Assembly (NCBI GenBank): GCA_028455995.1 | Contig: JABELC010000008.1 | Span: 1,549,501 to 1,613,500 of the forward strand | Direction of reading: 5' to 3' | Source of the DNA: Scleromitrula shiraiana | Taxonomy: Eukaryota > Ascomycota > Leotiomycetes > Helotiales > Sclerotiniaceae | Length of the DNA: 64,000 nucleotides | Part shown: piece by piece, positions 12,552 through 24,738 of the stretch | Numbering within the stretch: position 1 is the stretch's first letter | Layout: the number at the start of each line of letters is the position of its first letter | Notes under the pieces: model-generated | Seen by the model: the letters and a program-made list of their open reading frames with translations, nothing else | What the model was told of the DNA's origin: nothing | Database searches by the model: none | Made by a program: the position numbers and the translations under genes

Positions 12552-13440
12552 CTTGAGAAGTAATTGCACTCGAGTGGTTTAAAGAAACAAAAGCCTGTTG
12601 TGATCCAAAACATATGAAACTGAGCACAAAACGTATGTACTTTTATCTTTCCGCTGCAGTCTATACTTGACGCAAAGTTTTTAGATATAGCAATAATTCT
12701 GTGCCTCATTACAGTGAAGAATCCGTCTGCAGAGATCCATTTCTTTTTGATCTGTAGTCATCATTGGATGATTGATACGATTACTACAGTCCTTCCAAGT
12801 AAGGAAGCGCCGAAGAGGTTGACGAAAATTATTGTTCCCATTCAATATCAAAAGATCGTCATGTATAATTCCTTACACTAAGATTGATATTGGAGAGTTA
12901 TCTGACAGAAAGCTAGTATGACTGCAAGGGATAATGGGGCACAATATAGTTACATTTTCTATGCATAAATACTACCTAAATTAATAAATGTAATAAATAA
13001 TCTTACTATCTTTTATGTATATACCCAAAATTGCTTAGTACTCCGCTCAATCAGTTTTAATTCCCTCATTCCCGATCAGGCAAAGGGATTTTCCCAGAAA
13101 TTCCCAGAAATTAATACACTATATTCAGACCTTGCAAATGCTGAGTGATGAAGCTTACGGTGGCTCCTCAGCGAATGTAACCACGGCGTTTACGCCTCGG
13201 ATATGTAAGAAATTCCGGAAACATCACGCGTCGATAGATTACCAAGTCCCGTAAGAATTTGCTGAAAAAACATCTAACTTTTTTTTCGAACCCTTGGGAG
13301 TTTAGCACAAATGTTCCAATTGTAACTCAAAATCTTATCGTGAGGCTGATTTCGAACTTCCCACTTCTACAATTGAATGAATTGAGATTTCTGCCCAAGT
13401 ACTCAAGAAACTACAACCGGATAAACGACTTCTGTTCGCC
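12552..13440. other. Intergenic region between divergent FAD oxidase and SDR genes
   Basis: About 0.9 kb, presumably containing both promoters. AT-rich around 12950-13030. A short direct repeat of TTCCCAGAAATT occurs at about 13090-13115. The short open frame at 13259-13450 starts at TTG and overlaps the SDR start, so it is judged chance. Confidence 0.6.
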
Positions 13441-14467
13441 ATGGCGTTAGCATCTATGGTTACGCAATATTTCCCACCAAGTCCCACGTTTACGGAGAAG
13501 GATATCGGCAATCAAACTGGCAGAGTTTTCATTGTGACAGGTGGCAACCAAGGAGTTGGTTTAGAGCTTATCAAAATGCTCTATCCCACTGGTGCCACAA
13601 TCTATATGGCTAGTCGCTCTGAAGAGCGAGCTACAGCAGCTATCAAAGAAGTGACATCTCACGATCCATCCAATAAGTCACGGCTCAAATTCCTCCACCT
13701 TGATCTCAACGATCTACCTACAGTTAGAAGTGCAGCCCAGACATTCTCCGAGCAGGAATCTCGTTTAGATGTCTTATGGAATAATGCTGGTGTTGGAGGT
13801 AGACCTGTAGGGGAAAAGACTAAGCAAGGAATCGAAGTTCATATGGGTGTTAATGTTGTTGCACCTCTTCTCTTCACCCAGCTGCTTCTTCCAAAAATAC
13901 GTGCTGCTGTTCCGTTATCTCCCAAGAATAGTGTTCGCGTTGTTTGGACCAGTTCCTGGATGGCCGAAGGAGGTTCCCCCACAGGTGGTTTCAATCTAAA
14001 GGACCTCAATAATGGTGGCACAAAAGATACGTATGTCAACTATGGTACTTCCAAAGCCTCAAATTGGATCATTGCCAACGAACTTGCGGCGCGCGTTGGT
14101 GGAGAGGGCATTATCAGCGTAAGAATACTCACCACTCTGAAGTTTCTGGCTGAGTTCTATTGACTTATCGATTCTCTAGGTGGTACAAAATCCAGGCAAC
14201 TTGCAGACCCATATCTTCGATTCACAACCCAAATTAATGATGTTCTTCGTCAATCGAATTTTGTACCCTCCAAAGTCAGGTGCTTATACAGAGTTATTTG
14301 CCGGGTTGAGCAAAGAAATCACAGAGAAAGATCAGGGTGCTTATATCATTCCGTGGGGGAGAATCCAATCACTCAATCCAAGAAAGGATATTTATAAGGC
14401 GATTGAGGATGGGAAGGGAAAAGAACTGTGGGACTGGTGTGATGAGCAGATCAAGGCGCATGCATGA
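13441..14467 (+). CDS. Short-chain dehydrogenase/reductase (SDR), NAD(P)-dependent
   Basis: Two exons (13441-14118 and 14180-14467) with a 61 nt intron (GTAAGA..CTAG) give 321 residues. The ATG in context CGCCATGGC is a good start. The Rossmann motif TGGNQGVG lies at about residue 33, NNAG follows near residue 118, a catalytic Ser lies in TSSW, and the YGTSK catalytic pair lies near residue 200. The length and N-terminal extension match classical fungal SDRs of the WW-oxidoreductase/retinol-dehydrogenase-like group, which reduce or oxidise carbonyls. Its place between the FAD oxidase and the P450 suggests a tailoring role in the same pathway; cofactor and substrate are not deducible. Confidence 0.92.
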
Positions 14468-14596
14468 AATAGGCTTTCTAGAGTACAAATACAACAGCAG
14501 AACTTTAATTTTCTGAATTCAGATTGAATAATTGCTTAATCTATACTCCTTCTTTTGAATAACTTGATGAACACCGTGAATGAAGCATATATATCG

Positions 14597-16337
14597 TTAA
14601 TTTGGTAAGGTCTTCACCTTGACCCTCACACCGCGACTTCCAGGTTTTACACCTGTTGTGATCTGATCAAAGTAACAATCCACATCCCCTCTGTCTGTCT
14701 CAAAAAGTTCAAAATCGAAATTCCTAAATAACATGGCAATGCACAACACTAGTTCCGCATATCCTAGCTGTAAACCAAGACACATACGCGTGCCTTTGCC
14801 AAAAAACATTGTATATCGTGACAAGTTTTTCTTGCCATCAGGACCTTTAGCATTGTTAAGCCATCGTTCAGGAATGAACGAGAAGCTAGACGGGAACACA
14901 GATTCGTCGTGGTGAGCATGCCAAGAATCAGACGATACAGGTGTTCCAGCCGGAATAGTGTAGCTTTTGTATTGAAGGGCTTTGGTGCGATGGATACGAG
15001 GCGAGCGTGCAACGCTACCATAGGAAAGACGAAGTGCTAGATTGTAAACAGTTAACATACGAAAGCTCAAGCTGCGAGAGATTCTGCCCAACCTTCTTCA
15101 ATGCAAGCCATTAGATACGGTATTGCTTCCAACTTTGGAAGGTCCATCATATCATCTGAATCGGTCAAGGAAGCTTGGAGATCCAGTCGTAATCGTTGCA
15201 TTACTGGCGGATTATTAATAATGTGAAAACAAGCAACTACAGCAGCCCATTTTGTCGTCTCAATACCTGCACCGATCACACCGGCTGCTTCGTCGGTCAA
15301 GCGGGCAGTGGTCTTTTCACTCTCTGGTAATGAAGAGTTCATCACTTCGGTAAAGATAGTACCTTTGGTTCTGCTATCTGAGCCTTTTTCGCGTGCTTGC
15401 TTGATATCTTCGATTTGTACCTGTATAGCCTAAACTCCTGTGAGCATTTAGTGTTTAACGAGGAGAAGTAAAACTTGCATGCTGGTAATCTAGTACGGGT
15501 GCCATCGCTGGCTGCAAAAATCTAACAGTTGATTTTGGTAACTTTGCAAGGGTTTTCGGCAGCCATGGAAATTGAATGGAGTAATGTGCAAATCCTTTGA
15601 ACCCGTCGAATGAAGCAGTGAATGGGTTCATAAAGTTTGGCGAATCCAAATAATTGAATGTGCGATCGAAGGAGTATTTTGTAATCACATCGGCCGTATA
15701 ACAAGAAAACATGTCGCACAAGTTCAAGGTTTTCCCTTTATTTGCATACTCCCTGCGCAGTATATCGGAGATCTTTACCACATGTTCTCGGATCTGGGGG
15801 ATTTGCTCAACCACATTTCGTTTGGAGAAAAATGGCAAGAGAACTGCTTTGCGTTGACGATGAAGTTCATGATTCACAGTACCGAAAACAGTACCAGGGG
15901 TGCCAAATTGATACTCGACATAGCTCGGTTTATCAATGTTTTGTCCGTTAGCATAAATAGTCTCATAGTACTCTGGGTCACTGATATGAATTTCCCATGG
16001 ATTTATCCGAACAATTGGGCCTGGTCAAGATCAGTATCTAGAGATTGTAATTTTATTAAATAGTGAACAGAAAATTTCCAAGTATACCATAATGGGTATG
16101 CCATTCTGCAATCTTGAATGTAAATTGACCACCGCCTCTCTTAATCAATTGATAGTAAGTTTCATACCAGCCAGTTGCTGCAGCCAGTTTTGGGCCTGGA
16201 AATCTAGCGAGGGGAGAAAAATATAGACGATAGATAACCAGCATCACAATATACAGAAGATAGAACTCAAAAACCACTATCGAAAGATTCCATGTTGAAT
16301 ATGCCTCTAGACTAATATCGAAAAGATTATTGGGCAT
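14597..16337 (-). CDS. Cytochrome P450, trichodiene-oxygenase-like
   Basis: Four exons, start at 16337 (MPNNLFDISLEAY). An N-terminal membrane anchor (VVFEFYLLYIVMLVIYRLYF) precedes RFPGPKLA. The I-helix oxygen-binding motif is GAGIETT, the ExxR helix (EALR) is rebuilt across an intron, PERW follows, and the haem loop is FGKGTRMCLG with the ligand Cys. The C-terminal block ending GVKPGSRGVRVKVK and the early block HELHRQRKAVLLPFFSKRNV are typical of the CYP58/trichodiene-oxygenase-like group. The intron before AIQVQIEDIK appears to use a GC donor (GCAAGT). It is an ER-bound mono-oxygenase. Its stop lies about 130 bp from the SDR stop (convergent). The substrate is unknown; a tailoring role is inferred from context. 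Confidence 0.93.
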
Positions 16338-16441
16338 TGTGTTATATTTGCGATTAAGGTAGTTGGGAGACTTTATCGAACAAAGTCGAAAGTTGAAACT
16401 TATCACGATCTTTCTAGTTCGGTAGAAGTGCTGATGCACTA

Positions 16442-16461
16442 CCAATATATATAATGATTGG
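16442..16461 (-). promoter_or_regulatory. Candidate core promoter of the P450: inverted CCAAT pair around a TATA-like run
   Basis: CCAAT at 16442-16446 and ATTGG at 16457-16461 flank TATATATAA, about 105-125 bp upstream of the P450 ATG. CCAAT is the known fungal Hap-complex (CBC) target. The arrangement is visible; its use is inferred. Confidence 0.35.
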
Positions 16462-16480
16462 TACGGTACTTCGCTTATAT

Positions 16481-16497
16481 AGCTCCCTGAAGGAGCT
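16481..16497. promoter_or_regulatory. 17 bp inverted repeat upstream of the P450
   Basis: AGCTCC-ctgaa-GGAGCT is a perfect 6 bp inverted repeat about 150 bp upstream of the P450 start. It could be a dimeric regulator site or chance. No second copy was noticed at the other cluster promoters. Confidence 0.25.
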
Positions 16498-18040
16498 TCG
16501 CCATCTGACTACTTCAGCGATACAACTAATGTCTACATCTTTATGATTAGTATTCACACTACTAGTACTAGTAATACATTTTAAAACATACTTAGATACT
16601 AAGTAAATTTCGTTTTCTATACAACTAATTATCATCACAAGTTAAACAACTCGAACGTTAAAAAAATTTTACTTTTAGAACTTGAAGATTAATTTTTCGA
16701 TATTTTAATTCGAATTCTCTATGAGCCTGAGAATAATGAGAGAGTAGATCTAATTAATCGATATATCATCATAAGGAGTTAATTTAATACCATGTACATG
16801 ATAAACAAATAATTTAATATTTTTTATCATTAGTAACTTGAATTTAGTAATTAAAAATTAATTTCAAGTTCTTTTTACTTTCCTTTTTTACTAGTATTTT
16901 CTTTTTACTTCAAGTTTTTTTTTAATTCTTTATTTTTTTTATTTTTTTTTATCAAAAAACTCGGAATTTATATAAATCATCTAGTAGTATTCAAAAACTT
17001 AAGTTTTTATTTAAAAAACATTAATGAATCATTCAAGTTTTTAAAAATCTATAAAAAAGTAAGTAAAAATTCATAATTTATATAATAAAACTTGAAGTAA
17101 GTTATATAAATTATAAGTTTATTAAAGTTATAGAGATTGATGATTAATACTACTAGTATAACAAATGTAGATTCAATTTGAACGTATATAGTATACTAGT
17201 AACAAACGAGGAAAATGAAGAATCTGTTAAAATTTGAAAAATTAAATGATATAAACTTGTTAGAATCTGAATGTAACGGTGTTAAGATAGGGGAGGGGAG
17301 GATTTAAGTGGGCGTGGGGTAAGGTAGCCCGGGGAGGCTCGGGGTCAGGTCATACAACATGTGGTGTATTGAATACATGAATAGATCATGATGATAAAAC
17401 ATACAGAAAACATAGAACAGGTCATAAAGGAAGAGAATGGGTTAACAAAAAGGCAATTTTAATTCAAATTTCTGGGGACCTTGGTAGATGGTTAATATAT
17501 TATGTACTACTAGTAAAAATATGAGGCAATGTTTGGGAGGATGATTTTTATTACTATAATTAAATATATAAAATCACAGAGATTTGGGATTTACTAGTAG
17601 GATATATCTAATGTTCGGATTCTTGGCGTGTCTGGTCCTGGAGACTCTGGAAAGCATATATGAAAGTATGGAAGAAAGCTAAGTGAAAGGCAACATAAAG
17701 ATAGTAGTTATGATTGTAGAGGGGAGGGAGGAGGGGGAAGCAGGAGGTTAAGTGAGACGAAGAAGAAAGTTTAGATCACCCGTTGATTCGATTTGAGTTG
17801 AAGATAGTTGACTATTTCGAATGTGCAAGATTAGCACCGCAAAAAAATGAAATTAGATATTGGTTGAGAGGCGCTCAAAAATACCATAATAGGAAAATTT
17901 TGTCTTTGAACTTGGGGCATGGATTTGAGAAAGAAAGTCAAGTTTTTTTTTTTCATTTTATTTATCTATAAGAACCAAAAATAAAACCCAAGCAATGGAG
18001 ACTATCCAAGATTAAACAAATTCCCAAATTGTTGTCCCAC

Positions 18041-18211
18041 TTAAGGATTTGCTTGATGAGGCGCAGCTGCAGCTGTAGGTTGGGGTGCTTCTGGCTTGGG
18101 CTTTTCTGCCTTTCTCTGGTTTTCGGATGATTTCTTTCTTGGATCATAATTATCTTCAAGTTCATAGTCATGACGACTTTTGTTTTTGCGCAATGATATA
18201 CGTGCGGACAT
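18041..18211 (-). CDS. Possible small basic protein (56 residues), unrecognised
   Basis: An ATG in strong context (TTCAAAATGTC) opens a 56-codon frame ending in TAA. The product starts MSARISLRKNKSRHDYELED and continues with a charged, Lys/Glu/Pro-rich tail and a TAAAAP stretch near the end. The start context and biased composition hint at a real small protein, but no family was recognised. An upstream open frame on the same strand (18237-18434, 65 codons) could be a uORF or a separate exon. It could also be chance. Confidence 0.3.
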   Translation of the reverse strand: MSARISLRKNKSRHDYELEDNYDPRKKSSENQRKAEKPKPEAPQPTAAAAPHQANP

Positions 18212-19210
18212 TTTGAATAGTGAAGTGATTTCAATATCACTCGGTCTGGACTTTTCTTTTAGAAACTTTGGTTGTAATTCTAGATGTTTCGCTGTATAGA
18301 AAACTTAAAATAGAACCTTGATGGCTGATCTTCACAAGTAGAGGCGTGAGAGATGAGCTATTGGGACGTTGTACAGGTTCTGAGGGTGCGTTGTTGATAA
18401 GATATAAATCTGATATTGGAATTGATACTGGCATTTATATATGTAAACATGCAATATGTACATGGTGTTTTCCAACACATGACGCTTTCCATTTTAAGGT
18501 TATTAATAAAATGATTAGAATATAGAGCAAGAATAAAAGGCCTGTGAAGGGTGGGGGCAATTTTAAAGCCCAAATATGACCTACAACTTGGCAATATTCG
18601 TCATGTTTAAGATAAATCGAGTACATAATTCCGAAGTTGTACGTCCACACAGTCGAAATCACGTCAATGTCGTCAAATGCATGATATACGTGTGGAGTAT
18701 ATTGGTAACATTGATTGACATAATTGACATACATGAATAAGGTTTCGAAGTGGTAAGCATGCTAAATTTTCGTACACGAAACCTCGAGAACTGCTTTGAC
18801 TATGGATGTATCTGTCAGTAAATAGTAAGTCTCATAAGAAACTGTTCAAGCTGCAGCTGGTGAAGTAGCGAAGAAACATGGAAGCACAAGTTCTTGGTTT
18901 GCTGATGTAAGCTTGATGTAAGCTGGCTCTCCAATCTAAGCGCGATAAAGCATCATTAAGCGCACGGGGCACAATGTGATAGCTTAAGCCACGCCAGCTT
19001 CTGAAGCGCATCGCATCGGAATACCAACTACAAACTACATCAATTATACCAACTATCATACTTCATTAAACAAATCACTTTAGCACCTTTAAAGAAGAAA
19101 TTTACGATAATTCATTGTGAAGTGTTGGCAGAACGATAAATACCCTATATCTGATTGTGATCAATAAGGCTGTGCTGTGTGGAATCTGTCTAAGTTGAAA
19201 CAGAACAGCA
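18212..19210. other. Intergenic region without recognised genes
   Basis: About 1 kb upstream of VPS68. Only short open frames in all phases; none shows family features. It should contain the VPS68 promoter. Confidence 0.55.
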
Positions 19211-19905
19211 ATGTCGGAAGAACGCCTTTGGAAATTTAGAAAGCCAGAATGGATGAATAGTGCGACGGCAAAGGGAGCTGGCGTTTATGCAGCAGGGGCA
19301 CTTGTATGATACATTTCTATTCTATTGCTTTATTTTCCTCTTTGTTGTGATGTTATGCGGCCGTATTCGACATGTACATTTACTAATTTACCATCCGTTT
19401 CCAATAGTTCTCCCTATCCTTCTTCATTCTCCTCGATGCAGCTCTTTGGTCCCGCTCCGCACTCAATGGCTCCGATCCTCCTATTCACATCACATTCATC
19501 GACTGGCTACCGCTCATTTTCTCCTCACTCGGTATGCTGATCATAAACTCGATTGAGAAAAGTCGTCTTTCTGCGGATTCATTCTCGTATAGCGGAAGTG
19601 GAGTTGCTTGGAAGGCAAGAGTGGTATTGTTCCTAGGTTTCGCAAGTTTGGCGGGAGGTATGGCTGGTGGTGTAACCGTGTTGGTTTTGAAGTATATTGT
19701 TCCTGGGGCGCAGTGGCCAACATTGGGTATGGGTATCGCAAATATTGGCGCAAATGGCGGAGTTATGTTAAGGTAAGTCTTTGGTCTTTACAAGGTTGCG
19801 TTCAAGAGGATGGGAACCGAGGCTAACAAATTGGATTGCAGCTCGGTAGTACTTTGGGTCTCGCAGAACATCGAGGACGAATATTCCTATAATTTGGCAC
19901 TTTAA
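19211..19905 (+). CDS. VPS68: Vps68/TMEM50-family membrane protein
   Basis: Three exons (19211-19303, 19408-19772, 19842-19905) give 173 residues, the usual size of fungal Vps68. The N-terminus MSEERLWKFRKPEWMNSATA is the hallmark of the family, followed by four hydrophobic helices (GAGVYAAGALFSLSFFILLD; WLPLIFSSLGMLIINSIEKS; the helix with FLGFASLAGGMAGGVTVLVL; and a last one across intron 2). In yeast, Vps68 resides in late endosome/vacuole membranes and works with the ESCRT machinery. The assignment rests on helix pattern, length and N-terminal motif; both introns have GTATGA/GTAAGT donors and AG acceptors and join in frame. Confidence 0.92.
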
Positions 19906-20867
19906 AGAAGTTCAATGAGATTTGAACAAGGTAGGTTGGAAGCGTAGAGATTGAAGGGGATGGCAACTGGTCAGGGTAGGGCAAGGAGGGCAAGGCAAAC
20001 TTGAGGAACTTCCGGACGATTATCATGAGATTGAAGAAATGGGCAATGAGTAGAATTGTGATTACATGATAGGAATGGCGAAATGCTTTCACGGAAATAT
20101 TTGTAGTATAAGGATGAGGCATATGTAAGCCATATAGGGAGTTTCGTCTTTTGGATCAATTAACCCTAACTTTTCTTTCACAATATTCGATTACTTGACA
20201 ACTCTTCCCTATTTTAATTGACCCAATCTACTTGTATAATGCAAAAGACCTTGTAGCGGGAATGGTAATGGAAAGGATGATACTTTCACAAATAGGATTG
20301 AGAACGATTAATTGTCTTTACTATCTACATAGCCCTGCCTTAGAGTATATATACTATCCATTGATGTAAGTACATAGTAGGTACCGGTACTGGTATGCTC
20401 CCAAGGTTGTTATATGAGTCGGTCAATTTGGTGATTGGGACTTTTCCGGAAAATGACGGCTAATGACGGCAACACTAACATACCGGTACAGTACGATTAT
20501 GATTCGGCTTTTTTAGAGCTCCAACACTCCACACTCCACACTCTACAAGTACAATTTATTATTCTCTAATAAATATGTATAACTATAACTTCAATTGAAC
20601 ACTTCATGATCTAAATTTCTTCAATTTTGTATTATACTTATTATTTTAATAATTATATTTTCTTGATCTTTCATTATTTCATTCTTTCTTTCAAGTCCTA
20701 GGGAGAGGAAAAGATATATTTCAATCCGCCACTCACATCGAGAACTATTTGGATGGCTTCAATTATATATATTTAGGAGCTCCAAAGTTATTTAATTCCA
20801 CAAAAAGAATTCTTACAGACTGATCTTCACCAGTCTGCATTGTCACAGCATCGAAAGCTGGTACAGC
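19906..20867. other. Intergenic region between VPS68 and GPI13
   Basis: About 0.96 kb between two plus-strand genes. It contains a short CACTCCA-type repeat at about 20523-20545 and an AT-rich part before the GPI13 start. No gene recognised. Confidence 0.6.
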
Positions 20868-23800
20868 ATGGTCAAAACTGTAGACCCAAAGCCAGCACCT
20901 GGCAATTCCTCCTCGCTGGCAGCACAATATGCGCGAGCTAAAGCAAAACAAGAAGAAGAAAAGAGGGCGAAGTCAGAAGGGAAGAAGACCAATGCTTTAG
21001 GACAGAAAAAGGACAAGAGAGAAGAATTGAACGATTTAAAAAGAGCAAGGTTTCAAAAGGCCTGGTGGGGAGTTGTGGGCTTCTGGATTTGGATCTTGTC
21101 AGTATTCCTGCTTGCGAATTTAGGGAGAAGAGTTTGAAGCAAATTTGTGGATTTGATTGAGGTCTATGGACTAATTCTTCTTATAAATAGGTTTACACAT
21201 GCAGCGGGAATATACTTCTTCACGAAAGGCTTTTTACTTACACGTTTAGTATTGGAGGAGACTTCAACATGTGCTCAACCTCCAATTGAGAGAAATTTAG
21301 AATATAAGGGCTCAGGTACACCGGAAGGAGGATGTTGGCACCCTAAGACTTTTGAAAAGGCTGTGGTTGTGATTATAGATGCTCTTCGATACGATTTCAC
21401 GGTACCATTCTCTGGCTCGGATTTACAATCGCAGGCATACCACAACGCATTTCCATTTTTGTACGAAACTGCGGTTAATACACCTCAGAATGCATTTCTG
21501 TTACCCTTTATTGCGGATCCGCCGACGACCACATTACAGAGACTCAAGGGCTTGACGACAGGTACACTACCAACATTTGTGGATGCAGGGTCAAATTTCG
21601 CTGGCACGGCAATTGAGGAGGATAACTTATTAGGACAACTAAAGGATGCGGGTAGAAAGATTGCACATTTGGGCGATGATACCTGGACTGCGTTATTCCC
21701 AGGCTATTTCGAACCAAACATAAGTCGCGCATATGATTCTCTCAATGTATGGGACTTGCATACCGTAGATAATGGGGTGACTGAACATATTATGCCGCTT
21801 CTTGAGCAGGAGAGGAGAGGGGAATGGGATGTTATGTTTGCGCATTACTTAGGTGTGGATCATGCAGGCCATAGATATGGGCCAAATCATCCTGCAATGA
21901 CGAACAAATTGCTGCAAATGGACAATGTAGTGAGGGAATTGGTGGATAAGTTAGACGAAGACACCTTATTGGTAATAATGGGGGATCATGGTATGGATGG
22001 GAAAGGTGATCATGGAGGTGAAAGCGATGATGAGGTTCAGGCGGCTTTATGGATGTATTCTAAGAAAGGAATTTTTGGACGCACCAACCCAACCTTCGTA
22101 ACACCACCTCACACTGCTAAAATAAGACCTGTCAATCAGATTGATTTGGTGCCGACACTAGCATTGTTGCTAGGTTTGCCGATTCCGTTCAACAATTTGG
22201 GAAAACCGATTGAGGAAGCATTCGCAGGAAAAAAAGGAAATGCCTGGGACAATCTAGCCAGTGTAGCAAGAATGACAGCTGCTGGTATTAAGAGATATCA
22301 AGCTTCATATTTCACAGCAAGAGGTATTGATGAAAGTACCATAGATGGGTCGCCATATAGTCTTTGGGCAAAAGCCGAACAAGCTTCTTCCACCTCCAAC
22401 GGACTAAAAAAATCGATTGATGTCTACAATGGCTTCTCAGCATTCCAGAAAGAGACTTTGCGAATTTGCCGAGATTTATGGGCACGATTTGATGTTCCTA
22501 GCATGGTTTTAGGCATCTCAATTCTGGCTGGTGGAGTACTGGCCTTACTGTTGTATGCGAACAGTAATGCGGAAGATGGAAGTTTGATTGAAGATCAGAA
22601 TTTAGATGAGGCTGAAACGACGCTGGAGCTGGAAGCGATCAAAAGGGGGGATAAATTACTTGGGGATGATGGGATAAACCCTGGTTTCTCTATTTGGATA
22701 TTGACCTGTACAGTCGCAGGTGCTGGTTTGGGAGCGGCTCTTTGGACTAAGAGAGCTAGTTTATTGGATTCGTTAAGTGAGGGAAATGTTGCAGACTTTG
22801 CTGTAGCTGGTGCTGCCATTGCAGGACTTCTCGGAGCTCTCAAATCATTGATGCAACTTGGCAATCCATTCCCTACAACATTATGGGGATGGTTAGCAGT
22901 ATTCTTCACTGTCACACAGTCAATTGGTTTTGCATCCAATTCATATACTATCTGGGAAGACTCAATCTTGTTATACTTTCTTACGACTTTTGGGGTAGCA
23001 GGTGTTGTTTCATCGCTTCGACAACCGGAGAAGAGAGACCGCACCTTGGGAGTATATCACGCTATAGTCTTTGTTGGGCTTGCTTGGTTATCGTCGTTCT
23101 CAAAATTATGTCGTGAAGAGCAAATGCCTTACTGCAGATCTACCTATTACGCATCTGCCACATCATCGACCTCAGCTCCTTGGCAACTTCTTATTCCTTT
23201 CACGCTTGCGCTTACCTTACCAAGTTTCATCAAATCTTATTATACTACCAGTCGGTCATATGAAGGATTTGCCCCAGTATGGATTGGCTACGCTCTCAGA
23301 ATAGGTCTCTTCCTCATTGCTATTTTCTGGTCTTTAGATGCCGCCGATGATGGAAATTGGTTTCCCGGTCTTCACGAAGGTGTTTTGAAGAACATCCGAG
23401 TACCAATTGCACAAACTGTGCTCGCCATAGCTATTGGAGCTGGTACTATCGCGTTCAATTTTGCACCACCTTGTATATCAATTAGTACCGTTTCCCTCGG
23501 GAAACTTGCTCCTCTTGACCCACGAAATAAGGAAAACACCCGTGTCATGATTCTTGGCTACGGCAATACACATGGTGCTCGTTATTTCCTTGCCGTTCTT
23601 AACGTCTTTCTAGTCGTTCTCATGGTTCAAAAGCCAATGGGATTTGGCGCTGTTTCTCTCATGTCTCTACAAATTCTATCCCTCCTCGAACTTCTCGACC
23701 TCAACTCCCTCACCAATTCTCCCATCGGCCCCGTCATCCTGGCCCTCCTCGGCTCCTTCCACTTCTTCAAAACCGGTCACCAAGCTACCCTCTCCTCCAT

Positions 23801-24194
23801 CCAATGGGAATCCGCGTTTATCCCCCTCCACACAATTCGTTATCCATGGTCACCTCTCCTCGTAGCCCTCAACTCATTCGGTCCTCAAATCCTCGCCGCT
23901 TCAGCAGTCCCGCTTATCGTTTTCTGGAAACAACAACCGAAGAGGAAGGGCTTGTTGAAACGCGTTACGGCGGCGTTGGCGTGGCATGTCCTTTATTATG
24001 CGGTGGTGGGGTTGGCGACTACGATGTGGGCAGGTTGGTTGAGGAGACATCTTATGCTCTATCGGATCTTTAGCCCGAAGTTTATGACGGCGGCGGCGGT
24101 GTTGGGAGTGGTGGATTTGGTGGGGATACTGGTGGTGTTGGTGGGGAGTAGGGGGAACATTAATAGTGTGGGGAAGGTTTTCGGTTGGCCTTGA
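20868..24194 (+). CDS. GPI13: GPI ethanolamine phosphate transferase 3 (Gpi13/PIG-O)
   Basis: Two exons (20868-21097, 21191-24194; the intron splits a Leu codon) give 1,077 residues, normal for the family. After a basic N-terminus comes a first membrane anchor (WWGVVGFWIWILFTHAAGIY). The lumenal alkaline-phosphatase-like domain follows, with metal/active-site blocks VVVIIDALRYDF, LQRLKGLTTGTLPTF (nucleophile Thr), HYLGVDHAGHRYGP and MGDHGMDGKGDHGG. The C-terminal half has about a dozen hydrophobic segments. Gpi13 adds ethanolamine phosphate to the third mannose of GPI anchors in the ER, the group later amide-linked to proteins. The first ATG gives the best conserved N-terminus. Confidence 0.96.
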
Positions 24195-24690
24195 GGAGAG
24201 GCTGAATAATTGATTATGCTTGTTAGATTCATGATGTGGCTAGACTTGCATATGTAGATCGGTTGGGTTAGATTCGGGTTCTTTGCATAGCATAGCATAC
24301 CATAACTTTAGATGTATTATATGAATAGTAATACAAATTAGAAATTATGTACCAGAAGGTTGTTGCATCAATGTCGTTGCATCAATCAAGTAAGGTGTCA
24401 CGAGTCTGTGTCTGTGAACAAATATAAATATTAATATTAATATATTTCCGCAGTCGTCAAATATGCATTTGCTATATATGCTACATGCACTACGAGTATT
24501 TGCCTGGAAATCCATCAGTTGTTTGGAGAATCAGAGACTGATATTGAGATTAAGTTTGAGTTTAGATCTGATCTGATCTGATCGGCTAGTTATAGGATTA
24601 GGGAGGAGAGTGTTTATACCTCATGCGGGGGGAATGGGGGTCTATGACTACATGGTTGGGTAAGTGGTGTTGGTGATGGTTTTGATGCTT

Positions 24691-24738
24691 TGGGGGTGGG
24701 TTGGTTGGTTGGTGGGTTGGTTGGTTGGTTGGTTGGTG
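24691..24738 (+). repeat. G-rich GGTT tandem run with G-quadruplex potential
   Basis: TGGGGGTGGG is followed by repeated GGTT units with one GGTGGG. Closely spaced GG pairs could form two-tetrad quadruplexes. It lies about 500 bp past the GPI13 stop. Confidence 0.7.

Larger units (their letters stand above)
16338..18040. other. Intergenic region with an extremely AT-rich block
   Basis: Between 16640 and 17280 the DNA is almost purely A/T, with recurring words such as TTCAAGTTTT and ACTAGTA. No coding potential or tRNA was seen. It forms the right boundary of the PKS cluster. Such blocks in ascomycetes often come from RIP-mutated repeats, but no recognisable element remains. Confidence 0.6.

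Noticed and set aside
16560..17170. Possible terminal inverted repeats around the AT-rich block (AATACTA..ATGTAGA words)
   Set aside because: Similarity is poor and expected by chance in such AT-rich DNA, unlike the clear 22 bp ends at 31.4-31.9 kb.
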